Source: JALZUV01 sp964654855 (GTDB lineage: Bacteria > Pseudomonadota > Alphaproteobacteria > Rickettsiales > JALZUV01). From it: DNA of 64,000 nucleotides. Made by a program: the position numbers and the translations under genes. Positions within the stretch are counted from its first letter, which is position 1. Each line of letters opens with the position of its first letter. The notes beneath the pieces were generated by a model. It was not told the DNA's origin. It worked only from the letters and a program-made list of their open reading frames with translations, and did no database searches. Positions 1-7,869 of the stretch are shown here, piece by piece. Location of the stretch: the NCBI GenBank assembly GCA_964654855.1, contig CAZZJS010000004.1:62001-126000 (forward strand). The letters are read 5' to 3'.

Positions 1-1484
1 TAATATTCTGACTCTATAGAACGTAGGAAAATTTCTGCCCCTCGATCTCGATCAAGAAAATACACTTTTGGTTGAAATTTTTGCACCTCTGAAAGCAAAA
101 AATTCAACAAAACGGTTTTACCCACTCCTTCGGGGCCAATAATAGCTGTATGCCCGTTATTATCGATATGAAAATTGAAGAAATACGGTGTTTGTGCCGC
201 TGTATGAAAAACCGTAACAGGTGGCCCCCACGGCCCTCCACTGGCCAGTCCAGCAGGATAATTACTGATATTAGCAAAGCCACCAACACGCGCTGCGGCA
301 ATGGAACGTAGACGTCGCAAAAACTCAAAATTCCCAGGAAGCTGCGACCAGTAAACTTCTTCAAATTTAATATCCTCACGCATGGCAATAATGCCAATGC
401 CGTTCAGCGCCCGCACTACATGCGACACATTCTCTTCCATTTTCTTAACCGTATCGCCTAGAACAAAAACGCTGAGCTGCTGTTCACCAAAATCGACGCT
501 GGTTTTGACATCACTCTGCAAAATTTCAGACAACCCTGTTAAAGTTGGAAGCTCTTCTTCACCACTTAAGTCAAAAACTTCTTTTTGCTTTTTATATTCA
601 CTCAGCGCTTTCTTCGCATTGATAAAGTCCATCGATTGAGTAATGATAAATTCTGCTGGAACTTGCAGCAAAAGATCAATCGAATCTGTTGGTAATTCGC
701 GATATTCTTTCACACTTAAAATACCACCAAATCGCCTACGACCATCAGGCTCTCGCACTTCCATTGCGTTAAATCCAAAGGTCACTTCTTGCGCTGTCAG
801 ATAGTCATCCAAACCAATATCGGGCAGCGGCATTGGCTGATCCAGTAAAGTGGTTAGCTTGCTTAGAAAGCTAATTGGCTCAGAATAAACAGTATTATTT
901 TTTTCATAAAAGCCGAGCTTTCTTGCCCCAAAACCTGAAAGATTCTCGTGAATACGATCAACGGTTTCAGTTAAATCATTCTTTGCTGACTCTAAAAACT
1001 TCCAACGACTTTTACGCTCCATCGCAGGAATTATAGATTTCACAAAGGTCGGTAAGTTCCCCATATCTGCCGTCTCACCTTCTTTAACGATGGTAAGATA
1101 CACTTCATTCACATAGCTATGCTCCCAGTCTTTCAACTCATTCCATACACCATTTAACACTTTGGAAAAATTAGGTGGATAATCCCCTTTGGGTTTAAGA
1201 GATGCTTTACGACGTATCGTATGCAGCCAAATAGCATAATCCGTACTTAAAATTGATTGGCTAATCGCTTTACGTATCGCGCCGCGCAAATCTTCATTTT
1301 CTTGCGCAATATCTTCGTAGGTAAACCCTACCACCTTCAATGTTTGAAGTAATTCGCCATTCTTAGTGAGAATCGTATGTGGGTCAACATGGCAGGCATA
1401 GGGGCAAAAAGCAGCTTCATCGACATCGTCTGCAATATCGCGCAGCTCTTGCAAATCTTCTGATTTTCGTTTCAGCAAACTCAT
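1..1484 (-). CDS. virB4: VirB4-family type IV secretion ATPase (3' part outside window)
   Basis: VirB4 is the conserved inner-membrane-associated ATPase that powers pilus assembly and substrate transfer in type IV secretion. The reading frame is open from ATG at 1484 to the window edge, 494 codons without a stop. The Walker A motif GPEGVGKT lies at residues 450-457 (bases 114-137). It is preceded by GPWGPPVTVF and PYFFNFH and followed by LDRDRGAEIF, all typical of VirB4. The Walker B half is beyond the edge. The start lies 6 nt after the stop of the VirB2-like gene with no clear Shine-Dalgarno sequence, which suggests translational coupling. No VirB3 domain is fused at the N-terminus and no virB3 lies between the two genes. 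Family assignment is firm; completeness cannot be judged. Confidence 0.9.
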   Translation of the reverse strand, partial: MSLLKRKSEDLQELRDIADDVDEAAFCPYACHVDPHTILTKNGELLQTLKVVGFTYEDIAQENEDLRGAIRKAISQSILSTDYAIWLHTIRRKASLKPKGDYPPNFSKVLNGVWNELKDWEHSYVNEVYLTIVKEGETADMGNLPTFVKSIIPAMERKSRWKFLESAKNDLTETVDRIHENLSGFGARKLGFYEKNNTVYSEPISFLSKLTTLLDQPMPLPDIGLDDYLTAQEVTFGFNAMEVREPDGRRRFGGILSVKEYRELPTDSIDLLLQVPAEFIITQSMDFINAKKALSEYKKQKEVFDLSGEEELPTLTGLSEILQSDVKTSVDFGEQQLSVFVLGDTVKKMEENVSHVVRALNGIGIIAMREDIKFEEVYWSQLPGNFEFLRRLRSIAAARVGGFANISNYPAGLASGGPWGPPVTVFHTAAQTPYFFNFHIDNNGHTAIIGPEGVGKTVLLNFLLSEVQKFQPKVYFLDRDRGAEIFLRSIESEY

Positions 1485-1490
1485 AAATTA

Positions 1491-2474
1491 CTATGGCGTT
1501 GTTGGCGGAAGCGTTACAGGTGGAAGCGGTAATGACGGAATCGTTGGTGGAGTTATAGGCCCTCCCAAAGGCGGCGTCGGTAAAGACGGGATTGTTTGCA
1601 CTGGTCGAACAGCATTGGTACGCCTCAGATCACCTGATCCACAACCGTAAAGCAACGGATCTCCTCCTAAGGCACTTACGATGCCCGTAGAGCCAAACAC
1701 CATTGCCACACCAACCGCTACTACCATCGTCATGCCCCAAGATACTTTCGCAAAGAGTGCACCAATGCCTAAAATAATAATGGCCAATGTTGCTATTCCC
1801 TTGCCAACTGGCCCCGTGAACCATCCCAGCATATTACAAAATATCAATTCGATGGAAACAACAGAAGCCACCCCACCAACACACATAGTATTGTTGTAAC
1901 TTAAGTTACCAACATCGCCAGCAGCATTATAAACAGGCACTCCTAAAGATTGCACAATTCCCACTGCACCAAACATGGTGGCAATTCCCACTGCAACAAG
2001 CAATGCTTGATACCATGAAATACGACCATAACTGGCAAATAAGCCCAACAGAATCATCGCCACAGTTGCGATCGCCTTACCTATAGGCCCAATAAACCAA
2101 GAAACAATACAACTGAGCATCAAATAGAATGTACTACCAGCAATCCTACCCGCTTCTGTAGAATCAACAGCGGCGCAACTTGTAAGATTAAAACCCAGCA
2201 ACTGCTGGATAATACCCGGTGCTCCAAAGATAAGCGCAATACCAACCATCACGGTCAGTACACTGGAGATTTGAATTTTGCCAAACATGGCAATTAAGCC
2301 GATGGCTACAACCCCCAATATTGCTAACAAACTTCCGACCGGCCCCCAAATATAACGGCCAACTGAACATATAACGGTCGAGACACTACTTGCAGCATGA
2401 GCTGCATCTGGCACAAGCCAGACCAATGCTAAAAGCAGTAAATATTCGGAATATTTTGGTATGTATGAACGCAT
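1491..2474 (-). CDS. Triple-repeat VirB2/TrbC-like pilin polyprotein
   Basis: The 327-residue protein has an N-terminal signal peptide (hydrophobic core about 11-24, AHA-A cleavage site near 27). It then carries three copies of a VirB2/TrbC pilin-type unit at about residues 33-94, 118-178 and 208-270. Each unit starts with a Cys (36, 122, 213), continues with a W-x-x-GP[VI]G turn, then two hydrophobic helices ending in FG-x-x-GI[VI]-x-x-LG. A proline- and threonine-rich tail follows from about 287. Ordinary VirB2 pilins have one such unit in about 100-130 residues. It sits directly upstream of virB4, the normal place for virB2, so a pilus or channel subunit role is inferred. Whether it is cut into single pilins or works as a fused trimer is unknown. 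Confidence 0.8.
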   Translation of the reverse strand: MRSYIPKYSEYLLLLALVWLVPDAAHAASSVSTVICSVGRYIWGPVGSLLAILGVVAIGLIAMFGKIQISSVLTVMVGIALIFGAPGIIQQLLGFNLTSCAAVDSTEAGRIAGSTFYLMLSCIVSWFIGPIGKAIATVAMILLGLFASYGRISWYQALLVAVGIATMFGAVGIVQSLGVPVYNAAGDVGNLSYNNTMCVGGVASVVSIELIFCNMLGWFTGPVGKGIATLAIIILGIGALFAKVSWGMTMVVAVGVAMVFGSTGIVSALGGDPLLYGCGSGDLRRTNAVRPVQTIPSLPTPPLGGPITPPTIPSLPLPPVTLPPTTP

Positions 2475-2576
2475 ATTAGATAAATTATACGCTTCTAATG
2501 TGACAAAACCATGAAAATAGCCGGATTAAACCCAAAAAACATCGCGTTTTAGAAGATTGCGCCCTATAAAACGCGC
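2475..2576. promoter_or_regulatory. Divergent intergenic region, virB2-like / yrbG
   Basis: This 102-base AT-rich spacer separates the start of the minus-strand secretion cluster from the plus-strand exchanger gene, so it should hold promoters for both. I could not pick convincing -35/-10 pairs. The exchanger ATG has no strong Shine-Dalgarno sequence. Confidence 0.35.
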
Positions 2577-3515
2577 ATGGAGATATTTGCATTACTCGTT
2601 GGCGGACTGATTTTACTGATCGGTGGAGGTGAAATTTTAGTACGTGGCGCCATTGCTTTAGCCAAAAATTTGGGAATTTCTGCGGCTGTCATCGGCCTGA
2701 CCATCCTTGCTTATGGAACTTCTGCGCCAGAACTTGTCGTCAGCCTCGAATCTGCCCTCGATGGGCACTCCGATATGGCAATTGGTAACGTCGTCGGCAG
2801 CAATATCAGTAACACGTTACTTATTTTAGGTATCACCGCACTCTTTTACCCTCTCACACTGGATAAGAATCTACTCAAGCCAGACGGATATATCCTTATT
2901 ATTGTCAGTTTTTTACTTTGGATTTTTGCACAAAGCGGTCAAATTGGGCAGTTTGAAGGCGCAATCTTCATCATCATGCTGCTGGCCTATACTTATTACA
3001 CGTTCGCGCAGGGCAAAAAAGACGGTTTTTCCGAGATTGAAGCCGAAGTAGAAGAAGAAATGGGCGATGCGCTTTCACAACCGCGTGCCATTATTTACAC
3101 GATTTTCGGGCTTGCTGTCATGGTGCTTGGCGGGAAACTTCTTGTAAATGGCGGCGTCAAGGCAGCAACAGTACTTGGTGTTTCTGAAGGTGTCATTGGC
3201 CTGACTATTATCGCCATCGGCACCTCTTTACCAGAACTTGCAACTTCACTGATTGCCGCGCGCAAAGGCCAAGCAGGCATGGCAGTCGGCAATGTGCTGG
3301 GCAGTAATTTAATGAATATTTTTGGCATTGTTGGTTTCACCGCGGTCATCCAGCCGCTCAATGTGTTACCTGAATTTTTAACACGCGATATTCCACTGCT
3401 GATTGCTTGTAGCTTGCTGCTTGTATTTGGCATTTGGCAGGGCAGTAAATTAGGCCGCATTGCAGGAAGTGTTGGCACCATCGCATTTATCAGCTATATC
3501 GCTGTTCAATACTAA
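2577..3515 (+). CDS. yrbG: Calcium/sodium antiporter, CaCA family (YrbG-like)
   Basis: The 312-residue inner-membrane protein is predicted to exchange Ca2+ for Na+ or H+. It shows the internal duplication of the family: the alpha-repeat signature occurs as GTSAPELVVS near residue 48 and GTSLPELATS near 216, each followed by a GNVxGSN motif. About ten hydrophobic segments are visible, with an acidic cytoplasmic loop (EIEAEVEEEMGD) near residues 155-165 between the halves. Length is normal for YrbG-type proteins. It is the first gene of a rightward run and lies 18 nt before secF. That pairing is not a known functional link. Confidence 0.9.
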   Translation: MEIFALLVGGLILLIGGGEILVRGAIALAKNLGISAAVIGLTILAYGTSAPELVVSLESALDGHSDMAIGNVVGSNISNTLLILGITALFYPLTLDKNLLKPDGYILIIVSFLLWIFAQSGQIGQFEGAIFIIMLLAYTYYTFAQGKKDGFSEIEAEVEEEMGDALSQPRAIIYTIFGLAVMVLGGKLLVNGGVKAATVLGVSEGVIGLTIIAIGTSLPELATSLIAARKGQAGMAVGNVLGSNLMNIFGIVGFTAVIQPLNVLPEFLTRDIPLLIACSLLLVFGIWQGSKLGRIAGSVGTIAFISYIAVQY

Positions 3516-3533
3516 CTTATTTGGAACATCCTC

Positions 3534-4478
3534 ATGCAAGTTTTTCCGCTACGCTTTTTTAGCGACACGCCCAGTTTTGACTTTATGGGCAAGCGCTGGT
3601 TCGGCTTTGCCCTCTCCTCTTTAATAGTGCTGGGTGCTATTTTCTTGCTTCTCACACGCGGGTTAAATTGGGGCATTGATTTCACCGGCGGTGTGCTGAT
3701 GGAAGTGCGAACCGATAAGCCAGCGATCCTTGCTGATTTCCGCCCACTCTTTCCTTCCAGCGAATATGGCGAAGTGAGTTTGCAACATTTTGGCGATGAT
3801 AAAGAAGTGATGTTGCGTTTCCAATCACGCGAAGGCGATGACCAAAAAGCGCTGATTGCCAATGTGAAAGAAAAACTCGCAACCACTGATTATGCGATTG
3901 ATTATCGTAAGGTCGATTATGTAGGACCAACCGTGGGTAAAGAGCTTATCCAAGCTGGTGCCTTGGCGATGACTCTCGCCATTATTGCGATTCTTATCTA
4001 TATTTGGTTCCGTTTCGAGTGGCAATTTGGCCTCGGCGCAGTTATGGCTTTGTTGCATGATTTGATCGCAACTCTCGGTTTTATCTCGCTCATGGGATAT
4101 GAATTTGGTTTAGCCTCAGTTGCCGCAATCTTGACCATCCTCGGTTATTCCATCAATGACTCGGTAGTATTATTCGACCGTGTGCGTGAGATGCGTCGTA
4201 AATTTAAAAAGATGCCGCTCATGCAAATGTTGAATGAGAGTATCAACCTGAACCTTAGCCGCACGCTATTAACATCGGGCACTACCCTCCTCGCTCTTAT
4301 TGCTTTGGTGACATTAGGTGGTGAAGTAATTCACGGTTTTGTTGCAGCAATTCTGTTTGGCGTAGTGGCAGGTACTTATTCCTCCATCTATATCTCACTC
4401 CCAATTTTGATTTACTTCAAATTGCCGGATGACCGACCGATGGATGATGCTAATAGCAAGATTGAGGCAACCGCCTAA
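3534..4478 (+). CDS. secF: Protein translocase subunit SecF
   Basis: SecF works with SecD in the inner membrane, using the proton gradient to pull exported proteins out of the Sec channel. The 314 residues show the N-terminal transmembrane segment, the GIDFTGG motif just after it, a periplasmic P1-type domain, and then five hydrophobic segments containing GYSINDSVVLFDRVRE, the SecF signature. Length is typical. The usual partner secD (and yajC) is not upstream: the preceding gene is the CaCA exchanger, so secD must be elsewhere. ribF follows after 9 nt. Confidence 0.95.
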   Translation: MQVFPLRFFSDTPSFDFMGKRWFGFALSSLIVLGAIFLLLTRGLNWGIDFTGGVLMEVRTDKPAILADFRPLFPSSEYGEVSLQHFGDDKEVMLRFQSREGDDQKALIANVKEKLATTDYAIDYRKVDYVGPTVGKELIQAGALAMTLAIIAILIYIWFRFEWQFGLGAVMALLHDLIATLGFISLMGYEFGLASVAAILTILGYSINDSVVLFDRVREMRRKFKKMPLMQMLNESINLNLSRTLLTSGTTLLALIALVTLGGEVIHGFVAAILFGVVAGTYSSIYISLPILIYFKLPDDRPMDDANSKIEATA

Positions 4479-4487
4479 CTGTCAGCC

Positions 4488-5414
4488 ATGCAGTTACATC
4501 GCACTTATAAAAACCTTCCCGATGCCGCACGTGGCTGCGTGCTAGCTTTGGGAAATTTTGACGGATTGCATCTTGGCCATCGCGCGGTATTAGCTGAAGC
4601 GAAGAAGCAAGCCGAAGCGTTAAACGCGCCACTGGCTGTAATGAGTTTCGAACCGCATCCACGCCGCTTATTTAATCCTGACCTTCCGCCACTTCGCCTC
4701 TTTCCGGTGGCCGAAAAATTACGCCTTCTAAAAAGCGCAAATGTCGATCATGCGTTCCTACTTTCCTTCACACGCGAGTTCTCTAAGCTACCCGCTGAAG
4801 AGTTCATTCAAACGGTTCTAATCGATGGGTTAAACATCAAACATCTCGTCACCGGAAACGACTTTCAATTTGGTTATAAGCGCGGCGGCAATGCTGAAAT
4901 GCTAAAAGCAGCACCTTTTGGTTATTCTCCCATTAAACCGTTTTTGATTGAGGGCGAGCCTTGCTCCTCCACCCGCATTCGCCAAGGCCTGCGCGATGGC
5001 AGCCCCGATAAAGTGCGTGGATTATTAGGACGTGATTATGAAATGATTAGCCGTGTTTTACATGGCGAAAAACGTGGGCGCGAATGGGGCTTTCCGACCG
5101 CCAATATCGCACCCCCCAGTTTATTCTCACCTGCTTACGGCGTCTATGCGGTCACCTTAACTCGTGCCGATGGCGGCCAACATCATGGCGTTGCCAATTA
5201 CGGCATCCGTCCGATGTATCCGCTCACCCGCCCTTTGATGGAAGTACATCTATTTGATGTGTCACCCGATTTATACGGCGAGCGGGTAAAAGTGGCGTTG
5301 AATCATTACCTAAGACCCGAAGAAAACTTCGCAAGTGAACAAGAACTGATAGAACAAATTAAACGTGATGCGCAAAATGCTCGCGACTATTTTGAAGAAA
5401 GTAAATCCGCATGA
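4488..5414 (+). CDS. ribF: Bifunctional riboflavin kinase / FAD synthetase
   Basis: RibF converts riboflavin to FMN and then to FAD. The N-terminal FAD synthetase (nucleotidyltransferase) half shows GNFDGLHLGH at about residues 22-31, with the HxGH-type nucleotide-binding motif, and later SSTRIRQ. The C-terminal riboflavin kinase half shows GEKRGREWGFPTANI near residue 197. At 308 residues the length is normal. The stop overlaps the start of lspA by 4 nt (ATGA), so the two are translationally coupled. The order ribF-lspA is common in bacteria. Confidence 0.95.
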   Translation: MQLHRTYKNLPDAARGCVLALGNFDGLHLGHRAVLAEAKKQAEALNAPLAVMSFEPHPRRLFNPDLPPLRLFPVAEKLRLLKSANVDHAFLLSFTREFSKLPAEEFIQTVLIDGLNIKHLVTGNDFQFGYKRGGNAEMLKAAPFGYSPIKPFLIEGEPCSSTRIRQGLRDGSPDKVRGLLGRDYEMISRVLHGEKRGREWGFPTANIAPPSLFSPAYGVYAVTLTRADGGQHHGVANYGIRPMYPLTRPLMEVHLFDVSPDLYGERVKVALNHYLRPEENFASEQELIEQIKRDAQNARDYFEESKSA

Positions 5415-5899
5415 AGCGCCTTGGACTCCTCATCGCTATTGTCACCATATTGCTCGATCAATTGAGCAAGCAATGGGTGGTAATGGATGGATTAAACAGC
5501 CGTTTCATTAGCGAGGTCACTTCCTTCTTCAATCTAGTTTTAGTTTGGAATCGCGGGGTCAGCTTCGGCATGTTTTCCAACCATCCAGAATGGATGCCGA
5601 TTATCCTTACCCTTATCGCCTTAGCCATTACTGCTGTACTTTTCGTCTGGTTATGGAAAGCCGAAACACGCCTTTCTGCCATCGCGCTTGGACTAGTCAT
5701 TGGCGGTGCGATTGGCAATATCATTGACCGGTTACTCTACGGTGCCGTAGTCGATTTTCTCGACTTCCACCTCGGTGGAATGCATTGGCCTGCCTTTAAC
5801 GTTGCAGATGCTGCCATATTTATCGGGGTTGTGCTGTTGCTGATTGAAACTATAATAGAGCCGAAACAGCGCACTGCGCCAACCACGAGTGAAACATGA
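5411..5899 (+). CDS. lspA: Lipoprotein signal peptidase (SPase II)
   Basis: LspA is the inner-membrane aspartyl protease that removes signal peptides from diacylglyceryl-modified prolipoproteins. The 162-residue protein has four hydrophobic segments and both catalytic-Asp motifs: GNIIDRLLYGAVVDFL, and FNVADAAIF near the C-terminus. Length is normal. It overlaps ribF upstream and the next lipoprotein gene downstream by 4 nt each, so the three genes form a tight cluster. One of its likely substrates is thus encoded directly behind it. Confidence 0.95.
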   Translation: MKRLGLLIAIVTILLDQLSKQWVVMDGLNSRFISEVTSFFNLVLVWNRGVSFGMFSNHPEWMPIILTLIALAITAVLFVWLWKAETRLSAIALGLVIGGAIGNIIDRLLYGAVVDFLDFHLGGMHWPAFNVADAAIFIGVVLLLIETIIEPKQRTAPTTSET

Positions 5900-6486
5900 A
5901 AAAACTAATTATCATCATCTCATTACTAAGCCTCACCGCCTGCAGCGGTCAAAATGCGCGCGATATACTGGGCTTAGATCGCAAAGCACCAGATGAATTT
6001 CGTGTGGTTTCACGCCCGCCGCTTTCCACTCCCCCTGATTTTCAATTGCGCCCACCCGTAGAAGGTGAAGATAGCCTCGGCCTTCCTCCCTCTGATTTGC
6101 AGGCAAAATCCCTCATCGTAGATGGTAAAGACATTAGCGATATTGATTATGATATTCGTCGCAAAATGGGCGGAGCAGAAACGGCAGTCGGTGTGGTTGA
6201 TAGTTATGCCATTGGCTCGGAGGCTGATAATGCACTCCTTTCACGTGCCGGTGCGGCTGAGGCCGATCCGAATATTCGTGCACGCATTTATCAAGAACGA
6301 GTGCAAACAAAAGAAGAAGCTAAGAGCAACTGGCTGATTCCTACAAAAACCGACGATATCATCGTTGATGCAGAAAAAGAAAAAGCACGCCTCAAAGCAA
6401 ATGAAGAAACTGGGAAAGAAGTGACCGAAGGTGAAACGCCGGTGGTGGAACCTAAAGAACGCGGTATTCTCGAAAAATTATTCTAG
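5896..6486 (+). CDS. DUF3035 / BamF-like outer-membrane lipoprotein
   Basis: The 196-residue protein begins with a lipoprotein signal peptide, lipobox LTAC with Cys about residue 16. The conserved early segment DEFRVVSRPPLSTPPDF (about 31-47), followed by LRPP, matches the DUF3035 family. That family includes the Caulobacter BAM-complex subunit called BamF, which shares a short motif with BamC. The rest is charged and low in complexity, with many Lys and Glu near the C-terminus. It overlaps lspA by 4 nt, the usual alphaproteobacterial position for this family. Role in outer-membrane protein assembly is inferred from family membership. Confidence 0.75.
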   Translation: MKKLIIIISLLSLTACSGQNARDILGLDRKAPDEFRVVSRPPLSTPPDFQLRPPVEGEDSLGLPPSDLQAKSLIVDGKDISDIDYDIRRKMGGAETAVGVVDSYAIGSEADNALLSRAGAAEADPNIRARIYQERVQTKEEAKSNWLIPTKTDDIIVDAEKEKARLKANEETGKEVTEGETPVVEPKERGILEKLF

Positions 6487-6553
6487 TAGAAATGCTGGAA
6501 ATATCAGGCAAAGCTGCTAGTCTCAGCCTCCCACAATAATATGGAGGTTTACA

Positions 6554-7012
6554 ATGGGTATTTTTGATTTCTTTAAAGACGCAGGCGAAAAACTAGCGGA
6601 TGCAGTTGGCATTTCAGATGCAAATGCAAACGAAGCCATTCAAACTAAAATCCAAACTTACGATTTTGGTATTGAAGGTTTGGAAGCTACCGTTGATGGC
6701 GAGAAAGTTACGCTAAACGGTACAGCGCCTACAGCTGAAGCAGCTGAAAAAGCGATTCTTATCGCAGGTAACATTTCAGGTGTTGCACAAGTTGAATCTA
6801 ACTTAAACATTACAGAAGCCGCTCCTGAAGCAGCATTCTACACCGTACAAAGCGGCGACACGCTTGGTGGCATTGCAAATAAATTCTATGGTAGCGCGGG
6901 TCGTTATCCTGAGATTTTTGAAGCGAATAAGCCAATGCTGTCTGATCCTGATCGTATCTATCCAGGTCAGAACCTACGCATTCCAGGTGCATCTGCACAA
7001 GCTGCTGCTTAG
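6554..7012 (+). CDS. kbp: BON-LysM domain protein, Kbp/YgaU-like
   Basis: At 152 residues the protein matches the layout and length of E. coli Kbp (YgaU), a cytoplasmic potassium-binding protein. It has an N-terminal GIFDFFKDAGEKLADAVG stretch, a BON domain at about 30-90, and a C-terminal LysM domain at about 95-146 containing YTVQSGDTLGGIA and IYPGQNLRIP. There is no signal peptide. The Shine-Dalgarno sequence GGAGG is in place before the ATG. The gene is followed closely by a strong hairpin terminator, so it is probably transcribed alone or as the last gene of the upstream run. K+ sensing is inferred from homology. Confidence 0.85.
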   Translation: MGIFDFFKDAGEKLADAVGISDANANEAIQTKIQTYDFGIEGLEATVDGEKVTLNGTAPTAEAAEKAILIAGNISGVAQVESNLNITEAAPEAAFYTVQSGDTLGGIANKFYGSAGRYPEIFEANKPMLSDPDRIYPGQNLRIPGASAQAAA

Positions 7013-7036
7013 TGAAATAAGTTTCACGCGAAAAAC

Positions 7037-7073
7037 AAAAAAGCCATCTCGTTTATTCGAGGTGGCTTTTTTT
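7037..7073. terminator. Bidirectional rho-independent terminator, kbp / SDR
   Basis: The arms AAGCCATCTCG (7041-7051) and CGAGGTGGCTT (7059-7069) form a stem with a 7-base loop, flanked by A-rich and T-rich tracts. It lies between convergent genes and can serve both. Confidence 0.85.
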
Positions 7074-7779
7074 ATACGTTGATAATCTCACCGTTGCGTG
7101 TGTCAGAATCACTGGCTAGTTGCAAAAACAACTCCACCACCTCTTCTGGCTTTTTGATCATTTCTGGATCTTCGCCCGGCATGGCCTTAGCACGCATCGC
7201 GGTGCGGGTTGCGCCCGGATTAACGGCATTAATACGCAAATTGCTGTCATTCCATTCAGCGGCGACCATTTGCACCATGGCATCTAACGCTGACTTACTC
7301 ACTTTATAAGCACCCCAATAAGGTGCCGCTTTTTGACCAACAGATGACGTCACCATCACCACGCGCCCGCCCGCTTCTGAACGTTTCAATAACGGTTCGC
7401 AAATGCGCAATAGGCGATAATTTGCGGTGACGTTTAAATCCATCACCTTAGCCCAAGTCTTTGGCTCCATATGCGTAAGCGGTCCGAGATTGCCAAGCAT
7501 CGCCGCATTGCCGACCAGAATATCTAATTTACCAAAACGCTCTAACAAATTAGGGCCGATCGCATCAATCAAATCCATCTCCAACAAATCGCATGGGACG
7601 ATCACGGCAGGCTTTCCGCCATCGGCGCGGATAAGATCATCAATCTGTTCCATTCGCTCAACTGAACGTGCCACCATCACCACTTGCGCACCCTCGCGTG
7701 CATAGGCTTGTGCGACTGCCGCACCAATCCCCTGACTTGCGCCTGTAATCAGTGCGACTTTACCTTCGAGTGTTTTCAT
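7072..7779 (-). CDS. Short-chain dehydrogenase/reductase (classical SDR)
   Basis: This 235-residue NAD(P)-dependent oxidoreductase has the Rossmann motif TGASQGIG near residue 13, NAAMLG (the NNAG equivalent) near 90, a catalytic Ser in VTSSVG, and YWGAYKVSK with the catalytic Tyr-x3-Lys. NPGATRTAM follows. The substrate cannot be told from sequence, because this family includes FabG-like and YciK-like enzymes. It differs clearly from the true FabG at 15667-16401. It stands alone, divergent from the RNB ribonuclease gene, and ends in a shared terminator. Confidence 0.85.
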   Translation of the reverse strand: MKTLEGKVALITGASQGIGAAVAQAYAREGAQVVMVARSVERMEQIDDLIRADGGKPAVIVPCDLLEMDLIDAIGPNLLERFGKLDILVGNAAMLGNLGPLTHMEPKTWAKVMDLNVTANYRLLRICEPLLKRSEAGGRVVMVTSSVGQKAAPYWGAYKVSKSALDAMVQMVAAEWNDSNLRINAVNPGATRTAMRAKAMPGEDPEMIKKPEEVVELFLQLASDSDTRNGEIINV

Positions 7780-7832
7780 GCCTCGCTTCTACTCCGATTT
7801 TATCTTCCTGACTAGCCCTTAACCGGACAAGA

Positions 7833-7862
7833 TTATGAGAAATAAAGCACTTATGGTATAAT
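7833..7862 (+). promoter_or_regulatory. Candidate promoter giving a leaderless RNB mRNA
   Basis: A perfect TATAAT -10 box lies at 7857-7862, with a weak TTATGA at 7833-7838 as possible -35 (18-base spacer). The ATG of the RNB gene starts at 7870, seven bases past the -10. Transcription could therefore begin at the A of the start codon. There is no Shine-Dalgarno sequence, which fits a leaderless mRNA. Confidence 0.4.
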
Positions 7863-7869
7863 TAATTCA

